Assembly (NCBI GenBank): GCA_037783545.1
Contig: JBBELK010000030.1
Coordinates: 1,178,001 to 1,242,000 of the forward strand
From: Henricia sp. BOLD:AAB3569
Lineage: Eukaryota; Echinodermata; Asteroidea; Spinulosida; Echinasteridae
Reading direction: 5' to 3'
Length of the DNA: 64,000 bases
Every line of letters begins with the position of its first letter. Position 1 is the first letter of the stretch. The notes below the pieces were generated by a model, which worked only from the letters and a program-made list of their open reading frames with translations, made no database searches and was not told the DNA's origin. Shown here piece by piece: positions 21,562 to 32,309 of this stretch. A program made the translations under genes and the position numbers.

Positions 21562-21756
21562 CTTTCTGGTATTCATACCAAGGATTCCTCTAAAGTGCCC
21601 ATTGCACTGTCACTCGCATGCATAAAGAATGCTCTGGGATCTTTAAAGTGCGTTACCGTAACCTAACACATTGGACCAACGGCTTTACATCTCTTCCGAA
21701 GGATGGAGCAAGTGTGGTTGAGTGCCTTGCTCAAGGGCACAGGTACTGCATGGGGG
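21562..21756 (-). mobile_element. SINE S1, copy b (truncated)
   Basis: Carries the S1 body (TTTCTTTCTGGTATTCATAC, TGGACCAACGGCTTTACATC, GGATGGAGCAAG), but the tRNA-like head is missing. The head position is taken by a run of about 23 G (21752-21774). Confidence 0.85.
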
Positions 21757-21774
21757 GGGGGGGGGGGGGGGGGG
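21752..21774. repeat. Poly-G run
   Basis: About 23 uninterrupted G at the broken edge of the SINE. Confidence 0.95.
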
Positions 21775-21811
21775 TGTCCTTTAAATATGTCACCTCTGAC
21801 ATATTTAAAGG

Positions 21812-21985
21812 CCAATATATCATTTGCAAAATTAAACATATTTTATGGATTCCTGGAATGAGTGTATAACAGAGATGCCATATCCACGATTCAGGCGTAG
21901 TTTGTACAATTGTTTCAGCCAATGACGATCAGTATTGTGACATAATTATAGAATGCATAGCTTCAAATGTAGGGTTTAAATAGGG
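21812..21985 (+). mobile_element. Element M, copy 1
   Basis: GGATTCCTGGAATGAGTG, then CACGATTCAGGC, GTACAATTGTTTCAGCCAAT and GACGATCAGTATTGTGACAT. The same block returns at 22552-22826 and, reversed, at 37742-37950. Confidence 0.75.
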
Positions 21986-22551
21986 GTAAAAAAGGGGTAT
22001 TAGGGGGACATTTTCGGTGTCTCCCTAATTTTCAAAAATTAATTTAAAAAGTTAGGGCGCAAACCATTCTTATTATTAAAAAAAAATTGTTAAAATAAAT
22101 TACACTTTGTGCTGGATCTTTGGCTTAATTGCAATGTGAAAAAAACTAAATTTATAGTCTGTGAAAGCAACAAAAAACAAAACAAAAAAAGAAGATGATA
22201 TTTTACATTATTACAAAATGCAGCATACCTTTTCATGCTTCTCTGCCCGGATTTGGACAGGGCATTACGTTCTTTAATTAAAGCAGTATACTTGAAATCT
22301 GGCTTGTTCTAAAATAATGTGTGAAATATTGATTAGTCTGCTGTGGCATGCCGATAATTGTATTAAAAAAAATAGAAAAATCAGGACTGCATTCCACTTA
22401 CTTGAACATGGCTAACATTTCCAACATTTGCAAACAGCTGGTACCCAGTTTCATTGAGAAAGCATATAAGCTGTAAATAGTGGGTGAACAATTGCACTCA
22501 ACCCTGGCTTTAACACCAACTTGAACTTTAATTCACCTTCACATACATGTA

Positions 22552-22826
22552 TTTATAGGCCAATATATCTTTTACAAAATGCCTGAAACATTTTATGGAT
22601 TCCTGGAATGAGTGTATAACAGAGATGCCAGAATCCACGATTCAGGCATAGTTTGTACAATTGTTTCAGCCAATGACGATCAGTATTGTGACATAATTCT
22701 AGAATGCATAGCTTCAAATGTGGGGTTTAAATAGGGCTTGGGTGTAAGTTATAAAATGTTGTGTCCACAGCGAGTGCCCTGTGGCAAATTACTTTTTCAA
22801 ATTGCAATGTTGGCATCTCAGGTATA
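22552..22826 (+). mobile_element. Element M, copy 2
   Basis: The longest copy: it continues past the shared block into GGGCTTGGGTGTAAGTTATA and GTGCCCTGTGGCAAATTAC, which also occur in the reversed copy at 37742. Unknown non-coding family. Confidence 0.75.
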
Positions 22827-22907
22827 ATATATATCGAAAGAAGAATGTTAGTATAAAATCAGAAAACATTTAAGATCTATGAATGTTTTTTGTCTTAAAG
22901 GCAGGCT

Positions 22908-23024
22908 CGTCAATGCGTGCGCAAGGCCAAATTCTAGCCACGAAATACGAAGCTCCATGCCTTTGCTATGGAGCTGCGTATTTCGTGGCACGAATTTGGC
23001 CTCACGCGTGCATTGACGAGCTAA
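22908..23024. mobile_element. Hairpin MITE of about 115 bases
   Basis: Arms GCTCGTCAATGCGTGCG / CGCGTGCATTGACGAGC and CCACGAAATACG / CGTATTTCGTGG around the apex CATGCCTTTGCTATG. Almost the whole element folds on itself. Confidence 0.85.
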
Positions 23025-23401
23025 TGGTAAAAAAAAGTGTGTGTGGCGCATAAAATAAAAACCAAAAACACATACAGTTGTTAAATTTTTACCAAAAGTA
23101 CAAGTACCATTTTGGACATTAAAAGAAAAATAAATCAATAATGTGGTGTTTGTTATCATTGCTTTCAACTTCTTGTCAACTCGTGAAGTAAAATTTTGGG
23201 TCTCTGCAAATGATGTAATGACCTAAATTTAAGGACAACAGGAGGAACTTCAGTTTGTAAGCTTAAGCTGAAACCAGCCATTTCCAAAATAGCCACACTG
23301 TAGGTGTATAGGCCCATAGTTGAAAGGTTTCAAATCCGACAAAGACCATGTGATTTTTCTCTTGGTTATTTCACGTTTTCCTTTTCCTGTCTGTTATGTA
23401 G

Positions 23402-23753
23402 TTGGAGATGAAAGTGCCGATGAAAGTGACTGGTCCTCGGAGGACGAGAGCTCAAGCAAACGAGTACGAAATGAAGGTGGACACAGGAAAGCACGACGGG
23501 GCAAGTCGCGCAAAGACCGGAAACAGAAGGATGCTAAATCAGATGAAAAACAGAAATCGAAATCACCTGATGAAAAGGCAGAGTCGACACCGGTGGCCTC
23601 TCCGAGTGCCCCCATGACACGCCTGGCAGAGGTCTTGTCAAGCAAGGAGGGTCTGAAGAGTGCGGCCCTTAAAGCGAGTGCTAGAGACGAGGTGGATGGA
23701 AAATCGTCGGACGAAAGGGACTGTGAGGGCGCTAAAGGGACAACAGTTATAAA
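23402..23753 (+). CDS. Shared middle exon of the plus-strand gene (Ser/Lys-rich, acidic-basic)
   Basis: Acceptor CTGTTATGTAG, donor AAA|GTGAGT. It enters in phase 1 (G from an upstream exon gives Val) and leaves in phase 2. It encodes about 117 residues that start VGDESADESDWSSEDESSS. A highly charged Lys/Arg/Ser/Asp/Glu stretch follows, looking disordered and rich in phospho-acceptor sites, and then the more ordered segment MTRLAEVLSSKEGLKSAALK. The basic KARRGKSRKDRKQK run could be a nuclear localisation signal (inference). No named family is recognised. All three possible upstream exons (844, 7957, 19312) join it in frame, so it is probably the first common exon. Confidence 0.8.
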
Positions 23754-23811
23754 GTGAGTATAGGCAAAAGTGAATGGGATATTCTTTCAAGATAATATTT
23801 TGAGCAACACA

Positions 23812-23962
23812 CTTGACCACAGTTGCTCCATCCTTCAGGAGGGATGTAAAGCCGTTGGTCCAGTGTGTTGTGTAATGCACTTAAAAGATTCCAGAGCACT
23901 CTTCGTAAAGAGTAATAACCTGATGTCTCTGGCCGTCGGCTCCCGATGGCGCCACCCACCTA
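23812..23962 (+). mobile_element. SINE S1, copy c (partial, opposite orientation)
   Basis: Plus-oriented S1 body without the tRNA-like head: TTGCTCCATCCTTCAGGAGG, GTAAAGCCGTTGGTCCAGTG, CACTCTTCGTAAAGAG. It starts about 60 bases after the splice donor at 23754. Confidence 0.8.
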
Positions 23963-24452
23963 ATGTATCTCAATGTGTGGATAAAAGCCCATTAAAGTGC
24001 TAATAAATGAGTAATAAAAAAAATGAGTTAAAAGTGTCTGTAAAAAGCACTTAATGCCATTGCAATATTTGAATGACAAAGTTAAAAAGATAGTTGCTTG
24101 CAGCTGCTTGAACTAGGTTTTTTTTTTTTTTTTAAAGAACATATATGCAATTTCATATGTAGGGTAACAAAAGTTACCCTACATGTAAATGGCAGATGAA
24201 TACTTTTTTGGAAAAGAAACCATCTGGAAAACAAACCATCCGCCATCTTGGAAAACCCCATAATAAATTAACAAATAAAACAAAATAAAGAAAAGACATA
24301 TCCTCCTTCCTTTTTTCTAAAAAGTAAAACTAATTTTTTAATAGCTCCAAAATGGTGCTTTTCGGCATATGGTATCTTTATAAAATACAATTGACTACAT
24401 GTATTATGTAATCTGATTTTCCATTGCTTGCTTTAATTTTTGGTTGGATCAG

Positions 24453-24594
24453 AATTAAGCCTCCGCCTCCAACAGCCCCTAAACCCAGGGCCCAGAAAAA
24501 CTCTCAGTCGGGTGATGAAGCCGGAGATAAGAAACCTGCCGCCAAGGAAGTCAAAACCAGCCATGGCTCCACGGATGACTGCATCTTTGGTGGA
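24453..24594 (+). CDS. Proline-rich penultimate exon of the plus-strand gene
   Basis: Acceptor TTGGATCAG, donor GGTGGA|GTGAGT. The first base completes an AAA codon left open at 23753, and the exon ends in phase 0. It encodes about 47 residues: IKPPPPTAPKPRAQK (a possible SH3 or WW-type proline ligand), an acidic-basic linker, and TDDCIFGG at the end. Phase agreement on both sides is strong support. Confidence 0.8.
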
Positions 24595-24878
24595 GTGAGT
24601 ATCTGTCAATTTACTATTAAACAAAAGTTTTACAAATTTAAATCGTTTACCGGAGTAGACTGCTTTCTCTTCATACCTCTCACCATTTTGGGTGTCGTTT
24701 CACAATCATGACCCAAGTGGCCCCGAGTGCCAACTGGCAAAAATGAGTACAAAAAGGTAATGACTGCACTTACCTCAGTTACTTTACCGTGCTTTTGGTT
24801 GTTTTGCAATATGGCCGTTGCATGAATCAAGTAAAAACTTTCACTTTTAGAAAGTGATTTTATGAAAGAAACTATATT

Positions 24879-25233
24879 ATTATTATTATTATTATTATTA
24901 TTTCTTTCTGGTATTCATACCAAGGATTCCTCATTGCACTGTCACTCGCAAGCGTGAGGAAACCCATGAAGAATTATAATTAGAAATGCATGGCCAGAGA
25001 CACCGGGGATGATCCCTCTTGCTCTTCACGAAAGAATGCTCTGGGATCTTTAGAGTGCGTTTCCATTACCTAACACACTGGACCAACGGCTTTACATCCC
25101 TTACGAAGGATGGAGCAAGTGTGGTTGAGTGCCTTGCCCAAGGGCACAGGTACCGTAGCCGTGGGGAGATTCGAACCTAAAACCCCAAGTTTTCACCTAT
25201 GATTGCGAGTCAATGACCTAAACCGCTCGGCCA
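24879..25233 (-). mobile_element. SINE S1, copy d (nearly full length)
   Basis: ATT microsatellite tail at 24879-24902, full body, then the tRNA-like head with the B box seen inverted as GATTCGAACCT, ending CGCTCGGCCAC. It lies in the last intron of the plus-strand gene. Confidence 0.88.
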
Positions 25234-25712
25234 CATGTCGACTACTAAAGTGCGACGTCAGTTGCCATGGTAATTGGGTATAAACTTTCGCTGGTAATCT
25301 GAAATGTCCATTGGTAAAGTGCAGGGAAACAGTTCACTGGTTTTAGTGTGGACCCAGTACACACAAAGGGTGATGTTTTCACTTTAGTAGTATATATATC
25401 AGCTTTTTAAGCATACATACCTGTGTACTGCGCTAGTACAATGTCATTTGATTTACATTCCATGTCATCATTCGCACTTACGGCAGGCTAAAGTGAGCGA
25501 CTAACCGAGTCGGTTAGTTCAGTAAGTATTCCACAGTGCCCTAGCTGCGTATAATAGCGGCTTAAATGTGACTTGGGCTCAGCGCGTCATCGATTTACAT
25601 ACTTTGTGTTTGGAATTGGTGGTTGGTAGTGGGCTGGAAGGTCATCAAGGTAGACGTAATTGGCTGTAACCAATTCTGATTTCAGACATTATTTCTTTTC
25701 TTCTATCAATAG

Positions 25713-25865
25713 TTGGACATAGCCAGACCTAAGCTCCTGACATCCTACAAGCGAACTATGGGTCCACAGGGTCGCCGACTTCCTCAACGGTATTCCAACC
25801 ACGTTCAATCACAGCGCTTCTCCAATAACCAAAGCACCAACGCTCTCACAACGGTGTCCGCATGA
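25713..25865 (+). CDS. Last coding exon of the plus-strand gene
   Basis: Acceptor TTCTTCTATCAATAG; phase 0 entry; 50 codons and a TGA stop at 25863-25865. The product begins LDIARPKLLTSYKRTMG, continues through a basic QGRRLPQRY segment and ends in a Ser/Asn/Gln-rich tail. It joins the preceding exon as CIFGG|LDIARPK. The sequence suggests a conserved C-terminal motif, but I do not recognise the protein. Confidence 0.78.
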   Translation: MDIARPKLLTSYKRTMGPQGRRLPQRYSNHVQSQRFSNNQSTNALTTVSA

Positions 25866-26520
25866 TGTTACTACTAGCAGATTATATGCCTTTGGTGCCA
25901 CTGTAAATAAGGATGTGTATACTAATTTTGTTTGGATATGTAACTTGGCATGGAAAACACTTGTATTTATTTTGTTAGGTTTGAGCAGGTAGGAGAGAAT
26001 ATAGATCCCCTTGGGTGAAAACAGCATAAGAAATTGTAATTTTTGTAGACTGATGTCCATTTGAGCAACAAATCTTCAGGGAACAGATAAGTTCTTCTTT
26101 TTGGCTGTTAAATGCCTCTTTTTTGAAGTAGACATTGGAGGTCATCTTTCGTGGTTAAATAAGGAAAAATGTCTGTTGTGAAACTTTGTTGTTCATTTGG
26201 GTTGTCGTAGTCTTGTGTTTAAGTTTGATGAATTAAAAAGACATGTTAAATATCCAAAGAATGGGCAGTTGTACTTTTTGGGCGATAAAAACCACCTGTG
26301 GAACTAAATGTTAAAAGACAGTCCGAAAGTAGAATAGGATAATTCACACAAGCACTTCTTCAAATTGTGTCAGTTTGGCTGTAGTTTTTCTGACAATGTA
26401 ATACCTTGGAGTTTAGGGGTATAAATTGTTCGTCCCTAAATTAAAACTCGCTTTCATTTCAATCGTAATATCCACCTGATACATGTAGATGACATCACCA
26501 TCTCTCTCACATGCTCCAGC
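25866..26520 (+). other. Probable 3' untranslated region
   Basis: Non-coding AT-rich sequence after the stop at 25863. No canonical AATAAA is seen in the first 650 bases; one occurs near 28042, so the end of the transcript is not fixed. Confidence 0.4.
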
Positions 26521-26524
26521 CTGT

Positions 26525-26885
26525 TCACATAAAGGCATTTTCCCACTAAACCGAATCTCGGGGTGGCCCGGCCAGGGCGACGCAGACTAGGGGTGAAAAT
26601 AAGCTCCAATTCCCAGCCCCCTGAGATTGCTCTTTCACCAGGGCGAGTTCAACCTTGCTTTGGACCAGGGTTGAAAATGTTTGCCTTGGGATTAGACTCA
26701 TTCCCCGGGGCAAGAACAGTAGTGTGAAAAGGGGCAGGAATACAGTGAGTTCTTACTTGTTCGAGTGAGGGACGAGGTGCCGATCTCTGGGGCGAGTTCA
26801 CCCCGAGGTGAGTTTCAGAACAAGTGTCAATCAACGCAGGGTTGAACTCAGAGGCGAGTCACCCCGGGGATGGTTGTTCTAGCGC
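26525..26885. repeat. Foldback-type region U built of GGCGAGTTCA-like motifs
   Basis: Repeated units (GGGCGAGTTCAACC, GGGGCGAGTTCACCCC, GGGTTGAACTC, CCAGGGTTGAA) occur in both orientations over about 360 bases, in strongly GC-richer sequence than the flanks. Ends are not clear. It resembles the other private-motif elements. Confidence 0.5.
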
Positions 26886-28245
26886 CAATAGTGCGCGATA
26901 ATGGTGGCTGAAATTACACAATTCTTTCAATACAGTGCAGGCCTCAAATATGGCACAGTTGGTTAATTTGTGTTAACTTTGTATGTACCGGTACGTACAT
27001 TACATACCTTATGTGGAGTGGCGAACAAAGGATGTCCACACTCGGCAGACGTCCACAGTCGGGTTGTCCAGGATTAAAAAATAGGGATTAGGTTGAGGGT
27101 TAGGGATTAGTTAACTGTTTAGAAGAGAACTGTTTTGATTTTAGCGAAAAAAATTGTTTCCATTGTTGTTTTCATTTTGAAAAAAAGGGACATTTTGGAA
27201 GTTTTCAGCAAATAAAACAAAGAAATGTCCACAATTGGTATGAACATAGGAAGTTGTGTGTAAGTTCTATTTCTTATTTTAGCCATTTGTAGATTCCAAG
27301 TGTATTTGTTACACATTTAAGATACAAAAATTACAGGGGCACAATGTACTCTTAAAAGACAAATCCAAAAAAATGTGTGTCATTTCAAAACGGCAGCATC
27401 TGTCATGCTGTTGCTAGTGTAAATCTGTGCCTTTTTATAAGCAGTGTCAAAAATTGGACCTACTCGGATAGAGTTCACTTCCTTATGCAAATCTTAAATT
27501 AACTTTCTGTAAATTAAATGTGGATAATAAGTTCCTCACCATCAGGGTATATATTAAGAGGTACAAGATAACTGTAGCACTGTGATTTGCTTTGTATATC
27601 TTGAACTGTATTATTAATCAGAAAACAGTTTCTATCTGACCTACATTTGTGGGCGATGAAACATTTTTATTAAGGTAAAGCAACATTTGTACTCAAGACA
27701 AAATTATAAATACCTGTGTTTTCATAAGGGACAGGCAACTCCAGCCTTAATTTTCTTCAAATTTCAAAGGGCACTGATGCCAACTGGAGGGACACTACAG
27801 CTAACTTTGTTCCAAATGTGTACTGGTTATTCGTGTAAGCCTCGTGAAATTCAAAGATGTGTATCTCAGGCTTAAGACGGTTATATTGCAATCCACCCCC
27901 GCACAAGAAAAATTAATTCTGTACACAGAATGTACAGACAGACTCATTTAATGGATCATGTTGAGCAAATATATTGACACTTTTTTTTGACATTTGTTTT
28001 AGTCAAGTTTAAATTAAAAAAATAACTGAGCAGCATTCATGAATAAATTATTAAACCTCTGAACTGTTCTTGTAATATGTATTACTTCAAACCCGCTCTC
28101 TGTCCCCTCCAAAAAACGTTTTGTAAAAATTATAGAGAAAAATCATGTGTACATGTAGGCCTATATGTGGTCTGTGGTAGCATGTGAATATCTCTTTTGA
28201 ACATGTATTCTGAAAAGAACCGGTGAGTGTGAACTTAATGTTTTA
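26886..28245. other. Intergenic stretch without supported features
   Basis: No exon-like frame, RNA gene or recognised repeat; short AATAAA-like sequences occur near 28040. Confidence 0.5.
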
Positions 28246-28249
28246 AACA

Positions 28250-29345
28250 GTGTGCTCTGTTCATCTTCAGAAGTGCCGGACTCGTGATGATACAGGGCTT
28301 AAGTGGAAAAACTTGGGCTTGGGTGGTAGAGGTGTGGGTAGGCTGTGGTGTACTCATGCACTGGTGCGTGTCATTGTGGCAGTGGCTGTCGTGGGGTGGG
28401 GGAGGACCTAGGGTATAGGTGACCCATCGGTCTGGTTGGTTAACAGCGAGTGCCAGATATTGCTGATATTGAAGCCAATGTCTTGGGGTACTGTGTTGTG
28501 TTTGTGTATTTCGATGGCTTCCCTGATGTGTCTTTGGTGCCATCTCTCGATGGGAACGATCAGTATTGTGCCACTTCCCAGTTGATGGAGTGGTCCTTGC
28601 TTTATGAGTGCTCGACTATGGCTGATTTGTCATAGTCTCCTCTGTGCCCGTGGGCTCTGTGTTCTTTGAGTCTGGTGGGTAGGTCCCTCCCAGTCTTGCC
28701 GATATACACCTTCCCACATTCATAGGGGATCCCGTAAACTCCAGCCTGGTGGTCTTGCTCGTCCTTGTGGGTCTGTATGGTGGCTTGGAGTTTCCTGGTT
28801 GAGGAGTGGTATACCTTAATATTGGCTTGGTTGAGAATCCGTTGGATCTTGTGAGAGGCATTCCCTATATGTAAGGGAGGGAAACTGTGGCCTCATAGGT
28901 TGACTTTGGGTATCCATAGAGGACCCGACAGTCAGAGGTCTTGGGTCTTGACTTTTGGTTTCTCTTGTAACCGTTGCGTTGGGATATTTTGGACACATGG
29001 TGGAGTTCTTCGTCGCAGATGTTGTGAGCCTGTTGTACCAGAGCGATTGACCGAAGATTTTATTTTTGGGTGATGGAATGAAGAGCTGTGGAGATACCTG
29101 TCTGTGTGTATGAGTGGGCTTGCCCGATGGTAGACGGCATGCCCGATGGTACCGTCTACGCATCAAGAAATCTTGACATCCAGGAAAGAGATGGAATTCA
29201 CTTGTTTTTGTTCCATCGTGAACTTGAAACTGGGTGCATGTTGTTCAAGTGGTCTAGGAGTACCTCGAGTTCTTGCAGTCCGTGTGGCCAGATAGTGTCA
29301 TCCAGTTTTGACGACTTTTCTCGGCCTGTAAGTTTTACATCATGG
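28250..29345 (-). mobile_element. Degraded Penelope-like retroelement with GIY-YIG endonuclease
   Basis: The minus strand encodes AGVYGIPYECGKVYIGKTGR followed by the DLPTRLKEH block. This is the GIY-YIG nuclease signature that sits C-terminal to the reverse transcriptase in Penelope-like elements. Downstream comes ERWHQRHIREAIEIHKHNT, as in the family. Upstream are remnants of the end of the reverse-transcriptase domain (EVLLDHLNNMHP, then the FLDV motif). The copy is 5'-truncated, without the catalytic RT core in the window, and broken in several places. It is a fossil retroelement of some age. Confidence 0.8.
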
Positions 29346-29677
29346 TTGTGGTACATTAACAGGGACGTTAGCGTGTCCCAATTGGACTTAATAATGCTAC
29401 TGCACAGCCACAGTAGTTTAAACAAAACGTCCAATGAAAACACCACAACAGATGATAACTGTCCAACAGACTGTATGAGAGAAAGTGACAAAGACAAATT
29501 TATTCTGTATGTACAGACATGTTGCCTCTTTTTAATGTTCAGAAATGAACAGAAATGTAAACTCAACGTAGAAAATGTTCACCGAAAATGTACAAGTTTT
29601 ATATCCTTGGAGTGGTGCGTGGTGTCTAATTGGTCAGATATTAATGATTTATACTAAATATTTTCTGTTGATCGGCA
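29346..29677. other. Short unassigned stretch between two elements
   Basis: Nothing recognised; the sequence could be the 5' remainder of the Penelope-like copy but shows no protein similarity I can name. Confidence 0.4.
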
Positions 29678-29846
29678 GGGTTGTAGTCGAGTCCATCACA
29701 AGTCCGTAACAAGTCCAGTAGCAGGAAGCAAAGGATGAACATGCACAAATAAATGCCTTTGTTAGAGTTCATTTGAATAGCTTGTGACTTAAGACCCAGG
29801 GATTTGTGGCTGACTTGTGAGGACTTGTGATGGACTCGACTGTTGA
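29678..29846. mobile_element. Foldback-type element G built of ACAAGTC motifs, copy 1
   Basis: Ends GGTTGTAGTCGAGTCCATCA and TGATGGACTCGACTGTTGACC. The inside holds repeated ACAAGTCC / GGACTTGTGA units. Shares AGCAAAGGATGAAC and AGTTCATTTGAATAGCTTG with the longer copy at 39599. Confidence 0.82.
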
Positions 29847-29849
29847 CCG

Positions 29850-30720
29850 GTAAACTACAAAAAAGTGATAAAGTTCACCATACAATTGCTAATGGGAAAA
29901 CATAGGTCCAAACATGGATTGCTGGACAAGAATAAAAAAGGTAAAGGAAATTTTGGGCTGGTCTTTAACTACACGAAACTGTTTGCTTATTAAAAAAATT
30001 GAACCAATAAACGTGCTTACAATATTGCTAATTCAGCTGAATTTTTTGTGTTTAAAAATATCATTCGGCAACAAGGACCAACTGAGCAGTGTCTAATAAA
30101 ATGACAATGTTAAAAACGCAACTCAATGTCCTCATAAAAAAATATTACGGAGGGAACTGCTTACACGAAACAAACAAAACAATTTTGTTTACAATGTGCT
30201 TACCCAAATCCCAATTTTTAAATTGAATAAAAGTGGACAAAATTTGATATTTACATGGATGTAAAACGTGATAACTCAGGGAAGCGCAGACTAGATGAAA
30301 AGATTTGTATAGCGACTGTTTTAAAATAAATCCACTTTTCGAAAAGGAATTCGTTTCAGAAAAAAAGCCTCTTTTGCCACATGATTTGAACTGAAAAGGC
30401 AAAACAGAAGACAGAACAAAAGCTACTTTATAAAAAATTTAATGCCTTGTTTAACAAGGCACATGTGACCCACCAACATTAATTAGTATACTACTGTCAA
30501 GACAATAAAGTTGAACCCTAGAGGTCCTTTGGACTTTGCAGATTACCTCGTTATAACAGGAACCTTGTATTATCAGGAATGAAAACAATGAAGAACATTG
30601 TAATTATAAACAGGATGTTGTATTAACGTTGCTCTTATTCGACTGATAAGTATTTTAACACTAAGTGTTTCAACAGAAGTTGAACCCGGGTTACAACAGA
30701 TCCTTTGCACCAGTGGCCAT
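29850..30720. other. Intergenic stretch without supported features
   Basis: AT-rich and non-coding, with no repeat family recognised. Confidence 0.5.
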
Positions 30721-30765
30721 TTTAAGCCTTGCGTACATCAACCTTGCTACTGGAAGCAACTCAAC

Positions 30766-30883
30766 GGGGCCCAATTTCATGGAACCCGTTAGCACAAAAA
30801 CTTGTTTAGCACAGAATTTCTAAAGCAAAGAAATTCTGTGCTAAACAAATTTTTGTGCTAACGGGTTCCATGAAATTGGGCCC
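30766..30883. mobile_element. MITE E, copy 1, nested in element D
   Basis: A compact, almost perfect palindrome: GGGGCCCAATTTCATGGAAC pairs with GTTCCATGAAATTGGGCCC, and TTAGCACAGAATTTC pairs with GAAATTCTGTGCTAA. Interruptions in the arms are few, so it may be young. Confidence 0.9.
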
Positions 30884-31269
30884 TGATCAGTTGCTGTCGA
30901 TGTGTGCGTAGCGCACTCATCAACAGCAATTGATCAGTTGCGCAACTAGCGGCAACTGAGAGCATCCAGCTAGGTCTACATTTCCATAGCGCGCACATCG
31001 ACATGGCAACTCAGGTACATTGACCTTGCAACTGGAAGCAACCAGTTGCTGTCGATTTGCGCCTCATGTATTCAGACGCACTCGTGCAACTGACAGCAAC
31101 TAGTTGCAGTGTATGCGTACATCGACAAAACTGACCGCAACTGGATATACAACTAGTTGCCAGAACATGAGCAACTCGCGGCCACTGGAATTTGTCCAGT
31201 TACCAGTAGTTGCAAGTGTGCATACATCAACCTTTTTAAGCAACTGATCAGTTGCTCCCGGTTGCCGGA

Positions 31270-31440
31270 GTTGCTTCCAGTTGCCGGAAACACCAGTTGA
31301 AACTAGTTGCTTCCAGTTGCTTCCAGTTGCCGGAAACACCAGTTGAAACTAGTTGCTTCCAGTTGCCGGAAACACCAGTTGAAACTAGTTGCTTCCAGTT
31401 GCCGGAAACACCAGTTGAAACAAGTTGCTTCCAGTTGCTT
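31270..31440 (+). repeat. 36-base minisatellite in element D
   Basis: About four copies of a 36-base unit starting TTCCAGTTGCCGGAAACACC and ending AACTAGTTGC. The unit is a multiple of three, so one frame reads CFQLPETPVETS repeatedly; this looks like a by-product rather than a gene. Confidence 0.92.
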
Positions 31441-31449
31441 TAGATGCTA

Positions 31450-32110
31450 CATTTTCTAATGGACAAAATATCCACAAAGCATCTACTCATGAGTGATGAA
31501 TGGCAAAAATGCCATTACCCCAACATGGCAGTCCATGTCTATTGTTTTCATAAACCAACTTTGTTTTTAACCTGGGATGGGCATGTGCAATTGACACATG
31601 TGTAGCACCAACCCAGCACATACTTATACATAGAAAAATGACTCCATATTCAACCAAGACACATTCAACCCTGCTTATTTCATATACACCGTATCGATTA
31701 GCTGCCATCTTGGTCAACAATGTAAGCACAAAATGTGCAACCATGCATGACCTCATGGAACAAAGAAACTGGCCTACAAGATGGCAGAAATTTGACACGG
31801 TCTATGGAGAAATTTTAAATTGTCATTGTAAATGAGGGTCTCAGTGCTTTCTTTTGTGATAAAATTTGCAAATGAAAAGACGCGCGACGTAATACAATGG
31901 CTCAGGATCTGAAACCAGGCTGCCAGTGCTGATTTGAAATTGGTCAATTAGCATTTTCAACCCAGGACAAGCGTTTCGCCCCAATTTCAGCACTCCCTAA
32001 AAGCAAGCTGAAAACACATACTAACTATAGGAGTGCTGCTTAAGCACCACGACTGAAACGTCTGAAGCATGTATGTTCTTGGAGACTATTGAGCTCGTGC
32101 CAATGACGTC
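31450..32110. other. Intergenic stretch without supported features
   Basis: Two small overlapping open frames on opposite strands lack splice or family support. Nothing else seen. Confidence 0.5.
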
Positions 32111-32115
32111 ATTTT

Positions 32116-32306
32116 GGGAGAAAAACAATGCCGCGTCGTTGTGGAAGCAATGTGCGTGCGCGATGTGTGTGTCCATAGCGCGCGTAACGCGCTATGCCGA
32201 GCCTCCCATTGGTGAACTAAATCGCGTTACGCCCACCAGAGACACACACAACGCGCACGCACATCGCTTCCACAATGACTCAGCATTATTTGACTCCCAA
32301 AATGGC
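32116..32306. mobile_element. Inverted-repeat element, CpG-rich hairpin
   Basis: Arms GTGGAAGCAATGTGCGTGCG and CGCACGCACATCGCTTCCAC, outer arms ATTTTGGGAG / CTCCCAAAAT, inner GTGTGTGTC / GACACACAC and AGCGCGCGTAACGCGCT at the apex. About 190 bases, non-coding, single copy here. Confidence 0.8.
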
Positions 32307-32309
32307 ATA

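Larger units (their letters stand above)
21380..22075. repeat. Direct repeats of about 70 bases flanking a SINE block
   Basis: GACATTTTCGGTGTCTC, then AATTTAAAAAGTTAGGGCGC and AAACCATTCTTATTA, occur at 21384-21452 and again at 22007-22075 in the same orientation with only a few differences. Between them lie an S1 SINE and an element M copy. It could be an old tandem duplication or paired ends of an unrecognised insertion. Confidence 0.6.
30722..31445. mobile_element. Foldback-type element D built of CAACTGG/CAGTTGC motifs, copy 1
   Basis: Left end TTAAGCCTTGCGTACATCAA, then CTTGCTACTGGAAGCAAC. The body is made of CAACTGATCAGTTGCTGTCG-like units in both orientations with CATCGACA spacers. It is interrupted by MITE E at 30766-30883 and ends in a 36-base minisatellite. 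The second copy is at 43470-44168. Confidence 0.75.

Noticed and set aside
23394-23645. Minus-strand 83-residue frame across the exon at 23402
   Set aside because: Shadow of the plus-strand exon, whose phase and splice signals agree with its neighbours.
29088-29657. A 189-residue plus-strand open frame
   Set aside because: It overlaps the antisense of the Penelope-like remnant, has no similarity of its own and no splice context.
31252-31443. Repetitive 63-residue frame (CFQLPETPVETS units)
   Set aside because: It comes from a 36-base minisatellite inside a transposable element; no start context, splice sites or family.
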